A DNA stretch of 64,000 bases from Ga0077527 sp964531455 (lineage in GTDB: Bacteria; Pseudomonadota; Gammaproteobacteria; Burkholderiales; SG8-41), in the NCBI GenBank assembly GCA_964531455.1, contig CAZHFZ010000017.1, forward strand, positions 1 through 64,000. The letters are read 5' to 3'. A model generated the notes under the pieces. It ran no database searches and had not been told where the DNA came from. It was given only the letters and a program-made list of their open reading frames with translations. Positions 25,062-32,845 of this stretch are shown in pieces; the stretch's first letter is position 1; each line of letters opens with the position of its first letter. The translations under genes were made by a program, and so were the position numbers.

Positions 25062-26180
25062 TTACCAAACTGCGCCGCGCGCCGCGATCGGCCACAAGGC
25101 CTCGACCTTGCCCCCGCGCACGCAAACAAAATAGTCATACAAGTTCACCGTCGGATCGCAGTGCCCGGGAATCAGCTTGAGTTTGTCGCCCAGCGCAAAC
25201 CCTGCGGACCCGTTCATCTGGATAACACCGTGTTCATCCGAAGCCTTGAGGAATTCCGCCTGCGGAAAGTCGGCGACACGCGGCATGCCCGAATCAATGC
25301 TCGACGCCTTAAGGCCCGCATCCACAATGGCGATGTCAGCCCTTGTGCGGCTCATCACCGTAGTCCATACGAACAGGCTGTGTTCAAAGCGCGGGATGCC
25401 GCTTTCGGTCCAGTCGTTTTTTGCGTAATCAGCGTCCATGAAAATGTAGGAGCCGACCTGCAGTTCGTCATAGACCGCACTGGCGGCTTCAAACAGATAG
25501 GTGCCGGTGCCGGCGCCGGTGACCTTGCCGCGCGGCAGCCCCGCTTTTTCAATCAATGCCAGCGTACGCTGCACGCCGTCCACAGCCGCCGCAATCGCGG
25601 CACGGCGCTCCTCGACTTTGCGCATGTGCTGCGCGCCGCCCTGATAAGCCTGCAATCCTGCGTAGCGCAGGTTCTTGCAGGCGGCGATGGCCTTGGCAAT
25701 TTTCAGCGCAGGCTCACCGGGCTCGACGCCGCAGCGATTGGCGCCGACATTCACTTCGACCAGAACATCGATGATGACGCCGAACTCGCGCGCGGCGGCA
25801 TCAATATCCTTGACGTTACCGGCATCATCGGAGCACACCGCAACTTTGGCCTGTTTCGCCAGCGCTGCCAGACGACGCAGTTTGGTGGCGCCAACTACTT
25901 CATTCGCGACCAGCACATCGGGCACGCCGCCTTCAACCATCGCTTCGGCTTCGCTGACTTTCTGGCAGCACACACCGACCGCACCCAGCGCAATCTGCCG
26001 CAGGGCGATCTGTGGGCATTTGTGACTCTTGGCATGCGGCCGCAGCATGATCTTGCGACCGGCGATCGACTCCTGCAGGCGTTTCAGGTTGCCTTCGAAA
26101 GCATCCAGATCAAGAATCAGCGCCGGCGTATCGACCTCGGGCAGCGTCATGCCCGGCCGTGCCGGTGGAATATGCGGCAT
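25062..26180 (-). CDS. PLP-dependent D-threonine aldolase/D-serine dehydratase-like enzyme
   Basis: The 372-residue protein is an alanine-racemase-fold (type III) PLP enzyme. RPHAKSHKCP carries the Schiff-base Lys, VEVNVGANRCG and TGAGTGTYLFEA bind the cofactor phosphate, and PGHCDPTVNLYD near the C-terminus supplies the metal-binding His and Asp of D-threonine aldolase, D-serine dehydratase and D-threo-3-hydroxyaspartate dehydratase. It should act on a D-3-hydroxy amino acid in the cytosol. It lies 3 bp after the cupin gene, with the GlcG-like gene upstream and a HIBADH-family gene downstream. The substrate cannot be told from sequence. Confidence 0.86.
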   Translation of the reverse strand: MPHIPPARPGMTLPEVDTPALILDLDAFEGNLKRLQESIAGRKIMLRPHAKSHKCPQIALRQIALGAVGVCCQKVSEAEAMVEGGVPDVLVANEVVGATKLRRLAALAKQAKVAVCSDDAGNVKDIDAAAREFGVIIDVLVEVNVGANRCGVEPGEPALKIAKAIAACKNLRYAGLQAYQGGAQHMRKVEERRAAIAAAVDGVQRTLALIEKAGLPRGKVTGAGTGTYLFEAASAVYDELQVGSYIFMDADYAKNDWTESGIPRFEHSLFVWTTVMSRTRADIAIVDAGLKASSIDSGMPRVADFPQAEFLKASDEHGVIQMNGSAGFALGDKLKLIPGHCDPTVNLYDYFVCVRGGKVEALWPIAARGAVW

Positions 26181-26183
26181 GAA

Positions 26184-26636
26184 TTACGCTTTCTTCGGGC
26201 CGAGGCCGGGATCGTAATAACCGCCGGCCATGGTGCCATCGGCCGCCTTGCCGATGATGCCGTGCGAGAGATCCTTTACCGCGAAAAACATTGCATCCTC
26301 TTCGGGCATGGCTATCGTGTAATGCACGATGTTCGCCGGAAAATACAACAGGGTGCCGGGGCCGCAGATCTGCTCGGGCCCGTCGCCGACCTTGACCCGC
26401 ATCTGGCCCTTGACGATGTAATTCCACTGCTCATTGGGATGCAAATGCGGGCGCGAGCCGGTGCCTTTTTCCTTGGTCACCAGCGTGCACTGCATGCGCT
26501 CGCCTTCAATGACCGGCCCCATCGCGGTGGAATAGCCGGTGCCGGCCTCGATCTTGTCCATCTCCATCATCTGGAAAATGAACTTGCCGTTGCCGCCCTT
26601 GATGGCGCCCTTGGTCTTGGTTTCTGCGTCTGCCAT
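26184..26636 (-). CDS. Small cupin-domain protein
   Basis: The 150-residue protein is taken from MADAETKTKG; an alternative in-frame start lies eight codons upstream (26660). The single cupin barrel shows RPHLHPNEQWNYIVKGQM (the metal-binding HxH and Glu/Gln of cupin motif 1) and YFPANIVHYTIAMPEED (motif 2 His). Such small cupins act as isomerases or dioxygenases, or just bind ligands. It is placed between the GlcG-like gene (20 bp) and the D-threonine aldolase-like gene (3 bp), so it probably serves the same pathway. No signal peptide is seen. Confidence 0.82.
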   Translation of the reverse strand: MADAETKTKGAIKGGNGKFIFQMMEMDKIEAGTGYSTAMGPVIEGERMQCTLVTKEKGTGSRPHLHPNEQWNYIVKGQMRVKVGDGPEQICGPGTLLYFPANIVHYTIAMPEEDAMFFAVKDLSHGIIGKAADGTMAGGYYDPGLGPKKA

Positions 26637-26656
26637 GATGTTTGCCCGTTTGCTGA

Positions 26657-27085
26657 TCAAATAACGGCTTTAAGACCGGCCTGCTCGGCGCCGTAGGCGC
26701 AGCAGGCTTCGTCCTCGTCACCCGTGCCGCCGCTCGCACCGGCCGAACCCACAACATTGCCCGCGGCATCCTTGATCAGCACGGCACCGGTCTGCGGCAG
26801 AAACTTGCCCTGCGCCGTCGCAGCCAGCGTGATCATGAAATTGGGATTTTCCTTGGCACGACCAGCCAGTGCGCGACTGGAAGCCCCCATCGCGACCGCA
26901 CCCCAGGCTTTGCCCAAAGCCACATCAAAACGGAACATCGAGGCATTGTCCTGTCGCTGTGCCGCAACAATATGGCCGGAAGCATCAAGCACGACCACTG
27001 CCAGCGGGTTCACTTTCATTTCCTTCGCTTTGGCGAACGCTTTTTCGATAATGGTGTTGGCCTGCTGCAGGGTGATCTTTGACAT
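26657..27085 (-). CDS. GlcG/HbpS-family protein
   Basis: The 142-residue protein starts at MSKITLQQANT, preceded by GGAG at good spacing. It carries the GlcG/HbpS (DUF336) signature: AVVVLDASGHIVAAQRQDNASMF in the middle, KAWGAVAMGASSRALAG, and the Gly-rich GNVVGSAGASGGTGDEDEAC near the end. Members are small proteins of unclear function beside glycolate, diol or haem-related genes. It is the first gene of the cupin/D-threonine aldolase-like operon. No signal peptide is seen, so it should be cytosolic. The role is unknown. Confidence 0.85.
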   Translation of the reverse strand: MSKITLQQANTIIEKAFAKAKEMKVNPLAVVVLDASGHIVAAQRQDNASMFRFDVALGKAWGAVAMGASSRALAGRAKENPNFMITLAATAQGKFLPQTGAVLIKDAAGNVVGSAGASGGTGDEDEACCAYGAEQAGLKAVI

Positions 27086-27283
27086 GATTTCTCCGTGAGT
27101 GGATGTTGACCGCGCCTGACACATTGCGATCGGGCGAAATGGCGCTGGGCACTATACCAAATGCCGCAGCGCCGGTGTCAATGCAGGAAACACACCTTGC
27201 GCTGCACTGCGGTGGACTAAAATGCATGAACCGCAGAATCGCCTACACAAACAACTAATCGCGGACGGTAACGCCTGGTAAGG

Positions 27284-27946
27284 ATGGACACGACCACTTT
27301 CATGAAGCGCCCGGTGCCAGAAACCGTATCCTGGGCGCTGACGTGTTTTACCCGCCTGATCACTGGTGCGCAGGCGCGCTGGCTCGGATGCGCGCCTGCG
27401 CCGGTACAACGCATCTATTTCGGCAACCATAACAGCCATGCCGATTTCGCGTTGATATGGGCATCGCTGCCGACCCCGCTGCGACGGATAACCCGTCCGG
27501 TCGCAGGTGCAGACTATTGGAACGCCAGTCCGCTACGCCGTTACATCATTCATGAAGTACTGCACGGCGTCGTTATCGAACGCAGCCGTGAAGGCAGCAC
27601 GATTGACCCGGTGGATGTCATGGCAGCTGCGCTGGAAAATGGCGATTCGCTCATCCTGTTCCCCGAGGGCACCCGCAACACCACCGACGAACTGCTGCTG
27701 CCGATTAAAAGCGGCATCTATCACCTTGCGCAAAAGTGCCCGAACATCGATCTGGTGCCGGTATGGATGGAGAACTTGGGCCGGCTGCTGCCCAAGGGTG
27801 AAATCGTGCCGGTGCCACTGTTGTGCTCAATCAGTTTCGGCACTCCCCTGCGGTTGCAGGAAAACGAAGGGAAGGACGCCTTCCTCGTACGTATCCACGA
27901 CGCCTTGCTCGGCACCATGAGTGCGGCGCGGCCGGCCGAGTCATGA
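27284..27946 (+). CDS. plsC: 1-acyl-sn-glycerol-3-phosphate acyltransferase family (PlsC-like)
   Basis: The 220-residue protein has the acyltransferase motif HX4D in NHNSHADF and FPEGTRNTTDE (motif III) followed by IKSGIYHLAQ. It should transfer an acyl group to lysophosphatidic acid or a related glycerolipid at the inner membrane. Its stop codon overlaps the start of the CDP-diglyceride synthase gene (ATGA, 27943-27946), so the two are translationally coupled and form a phospholipid pair: acylation to phosphatidate, then CDP activation. The gene is compact, with no obvious long membrane segment. Confidence 0.85.
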   Translation: MDTTTFMKRPVPETVSWALTCFTRLITGAQARWLGCAPAPVQRIYFGNHNSHADFALIWASLPTPLRRITRPVAGADYWNASPLRRYIIHEVLHGVVIERSREGSTIDPVDVMAAALENGDSLILFPEGTRNTTDELLLPIKSGIYHLAQKCPNIDLVPVWMENLGRLLPKGEIVPVPLLCSISFGTPLRLQENEGKDAFLVRIHDALLGTMSAARPAES

Positions 27947-28884
27947 CTCATTTTCAGGGCACCCTGCTGATTGCGACCGGTGTTTTAACGCTGCTGTTCG
28001 CGGCATCCGCACTGGGAGCATGGCTCAAGCTCGTACGGGCGAAAGGCCGGCCGCACGCGTTGATCGACAACATGAATTTGCGCATACAGGCATGGTGGGC
28101 GATGACCGTCACCATAGGGCTGGCATTGCTCGCGGGACGCATCGGCGTCTTGGTGCTGTTCGCTTTTGTCTCGTTTACAGCGCTGCGTGAATTCCTGACC
28201 ATCGCCCCGACGAGGCGCGGCGATCACCAGTCGCTGGTCATGGCATTTTTTGTGGTCCTGCCCTTCCAGTATTTCCTGATCGGCGTGGAATGGCATGACT
28301 TCTATGAAGTTTTCATCCCCGTCTATGCCTTTTTATTTCTTCCCATCCTGGCTGCGGTGAAGTCGGATACACGCAACTTCATGGAGCGTACCGGCACCAT
28401 ACAGTGGGGATTGATGGTGACGGTGTTCTGCATCTCACACATTCCGGCGTTACTCAACCTGCACATCCCCGGTCATGAACAGCGCAATGCTTTCCTGATC
28501 GTATTCCTTGTGCTCATCGTACAAAGCGGCGACATTCTTCATCATATTTGCAGCAGATTCTTTGGCAAGCATCCGTTTGCACCGCAGGTATCTCCGAGCA
28601 AAACCATCGAGGGTTTTGCCGGCAGCATCGCTGCTGCCGTCGTATTGGGCGCACTGCTTTCATGGATGACGCCGTTCTCGCCCGGAGAAGCCGCACTGGT
28701 GTCACTGGCCATCACCCTGATGGGATTTTTCGGGGGCCTGGTCTTGTCGGCAATGAAACGTGATCGAGGCGTAAGGGACTGGGGTAGCAACATTGAAGGC
28801 GGCGGCATGCTTGATCGTGTTGCTTCTGTGTGTTTCGCTGCACCCGTTTACTTTCATATCGTCCGGCACTGGTGGTCAACGTGA
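27943..28884 (+). CDS. cdsA: Phosphatidate cytidylyltransferase (CDP-diglyceride synthase)
   Basis: The 313-residue membrane protein starts at MTHFQGTLLI, overlapping the plsC-like stop codon by four bases. About eight hydrophobic segments are visible. The C-terminal CdsA signature is present: SPSKTIEGFAGS, then SAMKRDRGVRDWGS and GGGMLDRVAS. It converts phosphatidate plus CTP to CDP-diacylglycerol for phospholipid synthesis. This is probably a second copy or an accessory pair, because housekeeping cdsA normally sits beside uppS, dxr and rseP, which are absent here; that is inference. Confidence 0.9.
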   Translation: MTHFQGTLLIATGVLTLLFAASALGAWLKLVRAKGRPHALIDNMNLRIQAWWAMTVTIGLALLAGRIGVLVLFAFVSFTALREFLTIAPTRRGDHQSLVMAFFVVLPFQYFLIGVEWHDFYEVFIPVYAFLFLPILAAVKSDTRNFMERTGTIQWGLMVTVFCISHIPALLNLHIPGHEQRNAFLIVFLVLIVQSGDILHHICSRFFGKHPFAPQVSPSKTIEGFAGSIAAAVVLGALLSWMTPFSPGEAALVSLAITLMGFFGGLVLSAMKRDRGVRDWGSNIEGGGMLDRVASVCFAAPVYFHIVRHWWST

Positions 28885-29302
28885 TCTATTTTGTGTAATG
28901 GATTGAGCTGCCGGAATAACCACGCAGACAAAAGGCGTTATCAAGGTCGCAACCCAAGTAACTGTATTGAATGAATTTTTTTACATCCCCCTGATTCCAG
29001 GATGAACGCGAACTTATCACTTTGTTAGGTTTGTGCAGGTTGGCGGCGATCAGTAACTTAGGCCGCGTATCTGAAACAGGGGTTCTTCACATGCGCGGCT
29101 TCACAAGGCAGCGCACACGCAAGCCAGGAGTTGATACGAAAGGGTTCATTGAAACCCTGCGTCATCGGCGGGCATTGCGCGTGAATCAACGTGAGTCTCC
29201 CCTGGCTCGGCACTGAAAAACAAAAAGCAGCCGGATACCGCATTGCGGCGGGCACATGCGCGGGCCCGCCTGTCTTTCGGATTTGCACAGGGAGAACGGA
29301 GC
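28885..29302 (+). other. 418-bp gap before the pil chemosensory operon
   Basis: There is no convincing gene. It should hold the promoter of pilG. A weak sigma-70-like pair, TTGTGC (29031-29036) and TAACTT (29054-29059), is spaced 17 bp. A short hairpin (AGGGTT, 6-base loop, AACCCT) lies near 29138-29155. GGAGAACGGAGC before 29303 is the pilG ribosome site. Nothing else is recognised. Confidence 0.4.
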
Positions 29303-29704
29303 ATGAGCGCGACAGCAGAACAAGATGGCGTCAAAGTACTGATCATTGACGACAGCAACACCATCCGGCGCAGCGCAGAGCTTTTCCTGCGCCAGGCGGG
29401 TTACGAAGTCATTCTCGCAGAGGACGGCTTTGACGCCCTTTCGAAAATCAGCGATCACCAACCGAGCATTATTTTCGTCGATGTCATGATGCCGCGGCTT
29501 GATGGTTACCAGACCTGCGCGCTGATCAAGCAGAACCCGGTATATCGCAGCACACCCGTCATCATGCTGTCGAGCAAGGACGGCCTCTTCGACCGGGCCC
29601 GCGGCCGGCTCGCCGGCTCCGACCGCTACCTGACCAAGCCCTTCAACAAAGACGGGCTCATCAGCGCAGTAATGGATTACACCCGGGACGCTGTCCCCGC
29701 CTGA
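29303..29704 (+). CDS. pilG: Twitching motility response regulator PilG
   Basis: The 133-residue protein starts at MSATAEQDG, after a good ribosome site (GGAG). It is a single receiver domain: LIIDDSNTIRRSAELFL with the acidic pair, IIFVDVMMPRLDGYQ with the phosphorylated Asp, MLSSKDG with the conserved Ser, and LTKPFNKDG with the conserved Lys. Its order ahead of pilH, pilI, pilJ and chpA identifies it as PilG, which in Pseudomonas promotes pilus extension and feeds the cAMP and twitching responses. It acts in the cytosol near the pilus poles. Confidence 0.93.
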   Translation: MSATAEQDGVKVLIIDDSNTIRRSAELFLRQAGYEVILAEDGFDALSKISDHQPSIIFVDVMMPRLDGYQTCALIKQNPVYRSTPVIMLSSKDGLFDRARGRLAGSDRYLTKPFNKDGLISAVMDYTRDAVPA

Positions 29705-29731
29705 TCAATCATCCCAGCAGGAGAAATCAAC

Positions 29732-30097
29732 ATGCCCATCAAGAACATCCTTGTCGTCGACGATTCCGCAACCGACCGCCAGCACCTTACCGACATGCTG
29801 GTTAAAAACGGCTATCAGGTGTACGGCGCCGACAGCGCCGTTGACGGTCTGAACAAGGCCAAACAACTGCAGCCGGACCTCGTGCTTATGGACATTGTCA
29901 TGCCCGGCCAGAACGGTTTCCAGGCCACCCGCGCCCTTACCCGCGATGACGGCACCCGCCACATCCCCGTCATCATCTGTTCATCCAAGGGCCAGGAGAC
30001 CGACAAGGTCTGGGGCCTGCGCCAGGGCGCCCGGGACTACGTGGTCAAGCCGATTACACAGACTGATCTACTTTCCAAAATTTCGTCGCTGGGCTGA
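29732..30097 (+). CDS. pilH: Twitching motility response regulator PilH
   Basis: The 121-residue CheY-like receiver has ILVVDDSATDRQHL (acidic pocket), DLVLMDIVMPGQNGFQ (phosphorylated Asp), VIICSSKGQETD and VVKPITQTDLL (conserved Lys). It lies 27 bp after pilG with its own ribosome site (AGGAGA) and ends one base before the pilI start. In Pseudomonas PilH opposes PilG and is linked to pilus retraction or acts as a phosphate sink. The length matches the family. Confidence 0.93.
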   Translation: MPIKNILVVDDSATDRQHLTDMLVKNGYQVYGADSAVDGLNKAKQLQPDLVLMDIVMPGQNGFQATRALTRDDGTRHIPVIICSSKGQETDKVWGLRQGARDYVVKPITQTDLLSKISSLG

Positions 30098-30098
30098 C

Positions 30099-30614
30099 AT
30101 GACCACTTCGCCTACTTCATCTTCCCTGCGCGACTACCAGCGCACGCTCTCGGCACGCCTCGTCAATCCGGATGCCGCACGGTCAGCTTCCAAGCTTGGC
30201 GTGCAAGTGGGCTCGACCCGCTGGCTGGTCGATCTCGCAGATACCGCCGAGGTCATTCCGGCTCCCGCGCTGGCGCCGGTACCGCTGACGAGAAACTGGT
30301 TTCTTGGCGTCACCAGCGTCCGCGGCAACCTTTACAGCGTGGTCGATTTTCGCGGATTTACTGAAGGCATTGCGACGGTGCCCGGAGATCAATCGCGCCT
30401 GCTCCTTCTGGCTGACAAATACCGTATTTTCAGCGGGCTGCTGGTCGACCGCATTCTCGGCCTGTATCGCGACGACCAGTTGCAACCAGCCGGGGGAGAT
30501 GACGTATCACCGTGGGCGAATGCGCGGGTCATCGATGAACGATCGCAGCCCTGGCTGCATCTTGGAGTCGGTCGTCTCATTGCACACCCTGACTTCCTGC
30601 AGGTCGGTGCCTGA
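30099..30614 (+). CDS. pilI: CheW-like adaptor PilI
   Basis: The 171-residue protein starts at MTTSPTSSSLRDYQ, one base after the pilH stop. It is a CheW domain: VGSTRWLVDLADTAEVIP, APVPLTRNWFLGVTSVRGN (the CheW RG motif), and YSVVDFRGF. It should couple the receptor PilJ to the histidine kinase ChpA in the pilus chemosensory array. The C-terminal ARVIDERSQPWLHLGVGRL is a normal ending. Operon position and length agree with PilI. Confidence 0.9.
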   Translation: MTTSPTSSSLRDYQRTLSARLVNPDAARSASKLGVQVGSTRWLVDLADTAEVIPAPALAPVPLTRNWFLGVTSVRGNLYSVVDFRGFTEGIATVPGDQSRLLLLADKYRIFSGLLVDRILGLYRDDQLQPAGGDDVSPWANARVIDERSQPWLHLGVGRLIAHPDFLQVGA

Positions 30615-30675
30615 ACAGCATCCAATAATCAATCAATAACCAACACAACCATTACAAGCAAAACCGGGGTTCAAC

Positions 30676-32799
30676 ATGAAAATTCTGCAAGCGCTGTCAT
30701 TCCGCAAATTCTTCAGCGAAGCCGGGGCTGCCGCACTGGAGCCACGAACAGTGACGGAACCCGCAGCCCGTACCCTGCCGGTGATCGGGAAATGGCCGGT
30801 TGCCCGTCAGTTTCAGTTGCTGCTGGCATTGCTCGCCGGACTGTTGCTCGTGGCGGCATTGCTGGTCACGCTGCACAACCGCGAAGCCGCGCAATCAGCG
30901 GTTTATGTTTCGACCGCAACCGAAATGCAAATGCTCTCGCAGCGTATGGCCAACAGCGCGCAGCAGGCCGCACAGGGCGTGCCATCCGCATTTCCGCAGC
31001 TGCGAGAAAGCCGCGATCAGTTCATCGCGAATCTGCGGTTGCTGCAGGACGGCGGCGAGCGCAATGGTGTATCAGTCACCTCCTCGCCGGATGCAGCCCA
31101 AAGCGTATTGGCGCAACTTGAGAAAGAGTGGGCGCCGGTTGACAAGAACATCAGCCTGATCCTCGGCCAGCAGCGCGGACTTACCGAACTGAAAAAACTC
31201 GAGGCCAACATCCAGAAGGCAGCGCCGGAGCTGTCGCTCCTTGCACAGCAAATGGCAGTGGCTGCGATTGATGCCCGTGAGCCGTACAGCACGGTAACGT
31301 TTGCCCGCCAACTGCATGCGGACGTGACCAACTTCGATTTCATCAATGCGCTGCGCCAGCTATCAACTGAAAACCCGAATCCCCAGGTCGCATTGAATCT
31401 CGGCAGCAACACCCAGCAGTATCAGCGCACGCTGAACGCGCTTCTCGGCAAACCCGGAGAGAACAGCAGCATACGCGCGCTCAGCAATCCGGCTGCACTA
31501 CGCAAGGCTGAAGAATTGAACCAGGTATTTTCGCCATTCGCCAATGGCGTTCAAACCATCATTACTGCGATGGCTGACCTCGCCCGCGCCAAGCAGGGCA
31601 TACGAGAAGTGTACGCGGCGAGCGAGGGGCTGCTTCGCCAGCCGGCGCAGCTCACCGCGATCTACCAGGCGCATTCAACGCTGCAGACCGTCTATTTTGC
31701 TGGCGCCATGGTATTTGCCCTGCTGGCGCTGTGCGCACTGTTCCTGCTCGGCCGGGTCTTTCTGGACGATGCACGCCGCCGCGCTTTGCAGAGTGAAGAG
31801 GAAAACCGCCGCAATCAGGAAGCCATCCTGCGTCTGCTCGATGAAATGGGCAAAGTGGCGGACGGCGACCTGACCGTGCAGGCCAAGGTCACGGAAGATG
31901 TTACAGGCGCCATCGCTGACTCAATCAATTTCACGATTGAACAGGTTCGCGGTTTGGTCAGCGGCATTACCCGTGCGGCAGACCAGGTGACACACGCCAC
32001 CGGCAACGCACAGAAAATCGCAACTCAGCTGCTCGCGGCCAACCAAAAGCAGTCCGCCGAAATCCAGTCGACCGGACAATCCGTGCTGTTGATCGCGCAG
32101 TCAATCAATCAGGTGTCGGACAACGCCACGCAATCGGCAAAGGTCGCGAAGAACTCGCTCAACGCCGCAGAAAAAGGCTCGCAGGCCGTGCAAAACGCGA
32201 TTCGCGGCATGGACGAAATCCGCGAACAGATCCAGGAAACCTCGAAACGGATCAAGCGACTGGGTGAAAGTTCGCAGGAAATCGGCGAAATCGTACAACT
32301 GATCACCGGCATCACCGAACAGACCAATGTGCTTGCCCTGAATGCAGCAATCCAGGCCGCTTCAGCGGGCGAAGCCGGGCGCGGCTTCGCAGTGGTTGCG
32401 GAAGAGGTTCAACGTCTGGCAGAACGTTCCGCGGAAGCCACCAAACACATCACCGAAATCGTCAAAAGCATTCAGCAGGACACGCAGAACACCGTCGAAG
32501 CCATGGAACGCAGTACCCAGGGCGTGGTGGAAGGCGCAAGAGTCGCCGACGAGGCCGGACAGGCGCTGCACGAAATCGAGGCCGTTTCAACGCGTTTGGC
32601 TGAACTGATTGGCGCCATTTCGACGGCAACCCAGGAACAGGCGCAGTCCGCCGCCAAGGTGGCGACCAGCATGAAGGGCATTCTGAACATCACACAGCTG
32701 ACTACTGCGGGAACGCAGAAAACCGCGCTTTCCGCCCGCGAAATGATCACGCTCGCCACCGAGCTGAAGAACTCCGTATCCGGCTTCAAGCTCGCCTGA
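30676..32799 (+). CDS. pilJ: Methyl-accepting chemotaxis protein PilJ
   Basis: The 707-residue receptor has membrane segments at about 40-62 and 338-360 that enclose a periplasmic sensor built of helical PilJ-type repeats (for example EMQMLSQRMANSAQQAAQG). A HAMP region follows (EMGKVADGDLTVQAKVTED). The signalling tip contains EQTNVLALNAAIQAASAGEA and GRGFAVVAEEVQRLAE, the conserved hairpin of methyl-accepting proteins. In Pseudomonas PilJ senses PilA or surface contact and controls ChpA. It is 61 bp after pilI and 46 bp before chpA; pilK, which lies between them in Pseudomonas, is absent. Confidence 0.93.
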   Translation: MKILQALSFRKFFSEAGAAALEPRTVTEPAARTLPVIGKWPVARQFQLLLALLAGLLLVAALLVTLHNREAAQSAVYVSTATEMQMLSQRMANSAQQAAQGVPSAFPQLRESRDQFIANLRLLQDGGERNGVSVTSSPDAAQSVLAQLEKEWAPVDKNISLILGQQRGLTELKKLEANIQKAAPELSLLAQQMAVAAIDAREPYSTVTFARQLHADVTNFDFINALRQLSTENPNPQVALNLGSNTQQYQRTLNALLGKPGENSSIRALSNPAALRKAEELNQVFSPFANGVQTIITAMADLARAKQGIREVYAASEGLLRQPAQLTAIYQAHSTLQTVYFAGAMVFALLALCALFLLGRVFLDDARRRALQSEEENRRNQEAILRLLDEMGKVADGDLTVQAKVTEDVTGAIADSINFTIEQVRGLVSGITRAADQVTHATGNAQKIATQLLAANQKQSAEIQSTGQSVLLIAQSINQVSDNATQSAKVAKNSLNAAEKGSQAVQNAIRGMDEIREQIQETSKRIKRLGESSQEIGEIVQLITGITEQTNVLALNAAIQAASAGEAGRGFAVVAEEVQRLAERSAEATKHITEIVKSIQQDTQNTVEAMERSTQGVVEGARVADEAGQALHEIEAVSTRLAELIGAISTATQEQAQSAAKVATSMKGILNITQLTTAGTQKTALSAREMITLATELKNSVSGFKLA

Positions 32800-32845
32800 T
32801 CCCGTCCGCCGCGTAGTACTGAATCCGACAATAAGGTTCGCCGCC

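Noticed and set aside
25161..26696. 511-codon plus-strand frame across the D-threonine aldolase-like and cupin genes
   Set aside because: It spans several real minus-strand genes and has no domain; the true genes have catalytic motifs.
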